NCBI GenBank assembly: GCA_047722935.1
Contig: JBDNZS010000004.1
Coordinates: 22,562-86,561, forward strand
Length of the DNA stretch: 64,000 nucleotides
Direction: 5' to 3'
Origin: Ethanoligenens sp047722935
GTDB taxonomy: Bacteria; Bacillota; Clostridia; Oscillospirales; Ethanoligenentaceae
The stretch's first letter is position 1, and each line of letters opens with the position of its first letter. The translations under genes were made by a program, and so were the position numbers. Shown piece by piece: positions 62,419 through 64,000 of the stretch. Below the pieces are notes generated by a model. It saw only the letters and a program-made list of their open reading frames with translations, did no database searches and was not told the origin of the DNA.

Positions 62419-63324
62419 ATGTTCATATGGGACTTTGTCCTTGGGACCGTCATGGATCAGATCATCGAATGGCTCTACGGACAAGTGGTCGGCTTTCTGG
62501 CCGACTTTTTTGCACAGATGGGAAATATGGGCGTGGAGCTGTTTGAGATGAGCTGGGTGCAGTCCATCGTCCTGTTTTTTTCCTATCTGGCTTGGGCGCT
62601 GTACGGAACCGGGCTGGTGGTGTCGGCATTTGAAACCGGCATCGAGTACCAGCACGGCCGGGGCAGCATCAAGGACACCGCCTTAAACGCCATCAAGGGC
62701 TTTATGGCGGTGTCCCTTTTTACCATCGTGCCGGTGGAGTTGTTCAAGCTCTCGGTCAATCTCCAGAGCAGCCTCACGGCGGGTATCACCGGCTATGGAA
62801 CCAGCTTTGGCGACCTTGCCGGAAATATCATTTCCGAGCTTGGCAGTTCACCGGATATGGTTGGCGCCATGGGCTCCGGCGTGTTCGGAGGGCTGGCTGT
62901 CATTACCAGCCCCATCCTGCTGCTCTTTATGATCATCATGATGGGGTACGCGGTTATTAAAGTGTTCTTTGCCAACCTGAAGCGCGGTGGCATTTTGCTG
63001 ATCCAGATTGCCGTGGGCAGCCTGTATATGTTTTCCGTCCCCCGCGGCTACATCGACGGCTTTACCCAGTGGTGCAAACAGATCATCGGCCTGTGCCTCA
63101 CCACATTTTTGCAGGCAACCATCCTTGCGGTGGGGCTTATGGTTCTACGCACCCACGCCCTGCTGGGGCTTGGTCTGATGCTGGCCGCAGGAGAAGTGCC
63201 GCGAATCGCCGGAGCCTTCGGACTGGATACCAGCACAAAGGCCAACGTGATGAGCGCCGTGTATACCGCACAGGCAGCTGTCAACACCACCCGCACAATT
63301 GTGCAGGCGGTAGCGCCGAAATAG
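62419..63324 (+). CDS. TrbL/VirB6-like conjugation channel protein
   Basis: This 301-residue polytopic membrane protein has six or seven hydrophobic helices (about 20-45, 50-75, 95-120, 165-190, 205-225, 230-262). A Gly-rich central part (ITGYGTSFGDLAGN) and extended C-terminus follow. It matches the TrbL family of Clostridia conjugative elements (Tn1549-type), an inner-membrane part of the mating channel. The ATG at 62419 follows GAAGGTG. It is the clearest conjugation marker in the window. Confidence 0.88.
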   Translation: MFIWDFVLGTVMDQIIEWLYGQVVGFLADFFAQMGNMGVELFEMSWVQSIVLFFSYLAWALYGTGLVVSAFETGIEYQHGRGSIKDTALNAIKGFMAVSLFTIVPVELFKLSVNLQSSLTAGITGYGTSFGDLAGNIISELGSSPDMVGAMGSGVFGGLAVITSPILLLFMIIMMGYAVIKVFFANLKRGGILLIQIAVGSLYMFSVPRGYIDGFTQWCKQIIGLCLTTFLQATILAVGLMVLRTHALLGLGLMLAAGEVPRIAGAFGLDTSTKANVMSAVYTAQAAVNTTRTIVQAVAPK

Positions 63325-63343
63325 CACAGAAAGGAAAAAGCCT

Positions 63344-63727
63344 ATGAAACTAATCTATGTAGCGTCCCCTTATGCCGGGGACATCGAACAGAATACCGAA
63401 TTTGCCAGGAAAGCGTGCCGCCATGTGATGAACGAGGGGCACGCCTTTTTTGCGCCCCATCTGTTATACCCGCAGCTCCTTGATGATTCCAATCCGCAGG
63501 AGCGTCAGGCGGGTCTGGATATGGGGCTTGCCATGCTGCCCCGCTGCGACGAGCTGTGGTGCTACGGCAACCGCATCTCCTATGGAATGCACCTTGAAAT
63601 CGAGGAAGCGGCCAGAATCGGAATCCCGGTTCGCCGGGTGATGGAACAGGAAAACGGCTTTGCCATCGGCAGAGTCAAAGGCATCGAACCGGCCGAAGCT
63701 CCCCAGCAGGCGATGAGGATGGCCTGA
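63344..63727 (+). CDS. DUF4406-like nucleoside-deoxyribosyltransferase-fold protein
   Basis: This 127-residue protein starts MKLIYVASPYAGDIEQNTEFA and has DELWCYGNRISYGMHLEIEEA, the fold and motif set of the nucleoside 2-deoxyribosyltransferase superfamily (DUF4406/DUF7768). The conserved Tyr and Glu of that fold are present. The true activity is unknown. It ends PQQAMRMA, part of the Met-tail pattern. Its stop overlaps the methyltransferase start. Confidence 0.8.
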   Translation: MKLIYVASPYAGDIEQNTEFARKACRHVMNEGHAFFAPHLLYPQLLDDSNPQERQAGLDMGLAMLPRCDELWCYGNRISYGMHLEIEEAARIGIPVRRVMEQENGFAIGRVKGIEPAEAPQQAMRMA

Positions 63728-63996
63728 TGATGACGATGGGGAGCCTCTTCGATGGGATCGGAGGTTTTCCATTGGCGGCTATCCGCAACGGTATCACTCC
63801 CGTATGGGCCAGTGAAATCGAAGCATTTCCCATTGAAGTGACAAAAATCCGATTCCCCGAAATGCTCCATGTCGGGGATATTACAAAGCTGGACGGAGCA
63901 AAACTGCCGCCTGTGGACGTCATTTGCGGCGGCAGCCCGTGTCAAGATTATGCCGAGAAAATAGTTATCCCGAAGTTTAAGCCATTGCCCTTGTAA
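63727..63996 (+). pseudogene. C5-cytosine DNA methyltransferase, interrupted after PCQ motif
   Basis: Motif I SLFDGIGGFPLAAIRNG, the following EIEAFP, and the catalytic GGSPCQD of motif IV are intact, so this is the N-terminus of a Dcm-type m5C methyltransferase. Immediately after GGSPCQD the family sequence stops and the frame ends 15 codons later at 63996. The expected continuation and target-recognition domain are missing. An inserted element whose end starts near 63946 is the simplest reason. Confidence 0.8.
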
Positions 63997-64000
63997 ACAA

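Overview
The window looks like a chromosomal segment of a moderately GC-rich Gram-positive Clostridia bacterium, probably Oscillospirales. That placement is inferred from the order miaB-ylbF-mutS-mutL-miaA-hfq, strong GGAGG ribosome binding sites, a CymR-like Rrf2 regulator with cysK, a GapN-type dehydrogenase, and a mobile element of the type common in gut Clostridia. The species cannot be named from sequence alone.

Bases 1-10000 (mostly minus strand) carry a housekeeping block: miaB, a YlbF/RicF-like protein, mutS, mutL, miaA, hfq and the start of an HlyD-like protein. It is preceded by a PAS-GGDEF diguanylate cyclase and an HD-domain protein. Bases 10000-18300 hold cysteine metabolism (Rrf2 regulator, RidA, CysK), an AAA-type ATPase, an HD-GYP c-di-GMP phosphodiesterase, an SDR oxidoreductase, a flavodoxin and GapN.

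Bases 18334-35111 are a surface-polysaccharide locus on the minus strand. A consensus promoter and a long leader with a terminator-like hairpin precede a CapD/PglF-type dehydratase and a near-complete UDP-ManNAc3NAcA route (WbpA-, WbpD-, WbpI- and WbpB-like). A Wzx flippase, several GT4 glycosyltransferases, a Wzy-like polymerase fused to a glycosyltransferase, an aminotransferase and an initiating sugar-1-phosphate transferase follow.

Bases 35200-37300 are a graveyard of a decayed mobile element: an IS5-type fragment, a twice-frameshifted sigma factor, an intact excisionase-like gene and a truncated integrase. At 37904-37962 lies the 3' half of a tRNA-Ser(CGA), broken in the anticodon loop. 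I read it as the end of an integrated element that occupies the rest of the window (about 37963 to beyond 64000).

That element carries DNA-mobility and defence-evasion genes (ArdA-like, Dam-like methylase, interrupted C5 methylase, DUF4314, YodL, SpoVG). It also has a complete-looking Tad/type IVc pilus assembly module (A24 prepilin peptidase, CpaB, CpaE-like, CpaF/TadA, TadB, TadC, TadE-like pseudopilins, two near-identical Flp-like pilins) and a 1318-residue SLH-anchored Ig-repeat surface protein. A DUF3852 small membrane protein and a TrbL-like channel protein indicate conjugation. A TetR-regulated membrane-protein cassette with a large palindromic operator sits inside it as cargo.

Two observations seem most worth pursuing. 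One is the Tad-like pilus embedded in a conjugative element, where it may act in mating attachment. The other is a recurrent Gln/Gly/Met-rich C-terminal tail shared by six or seven otherwise unrelated soluble proteins of the element (ArdA-like, YodL, SpoVG-like, DUF4314, ART-like and others), absent from its structural proteins, which could be a sorting or translocation tag.
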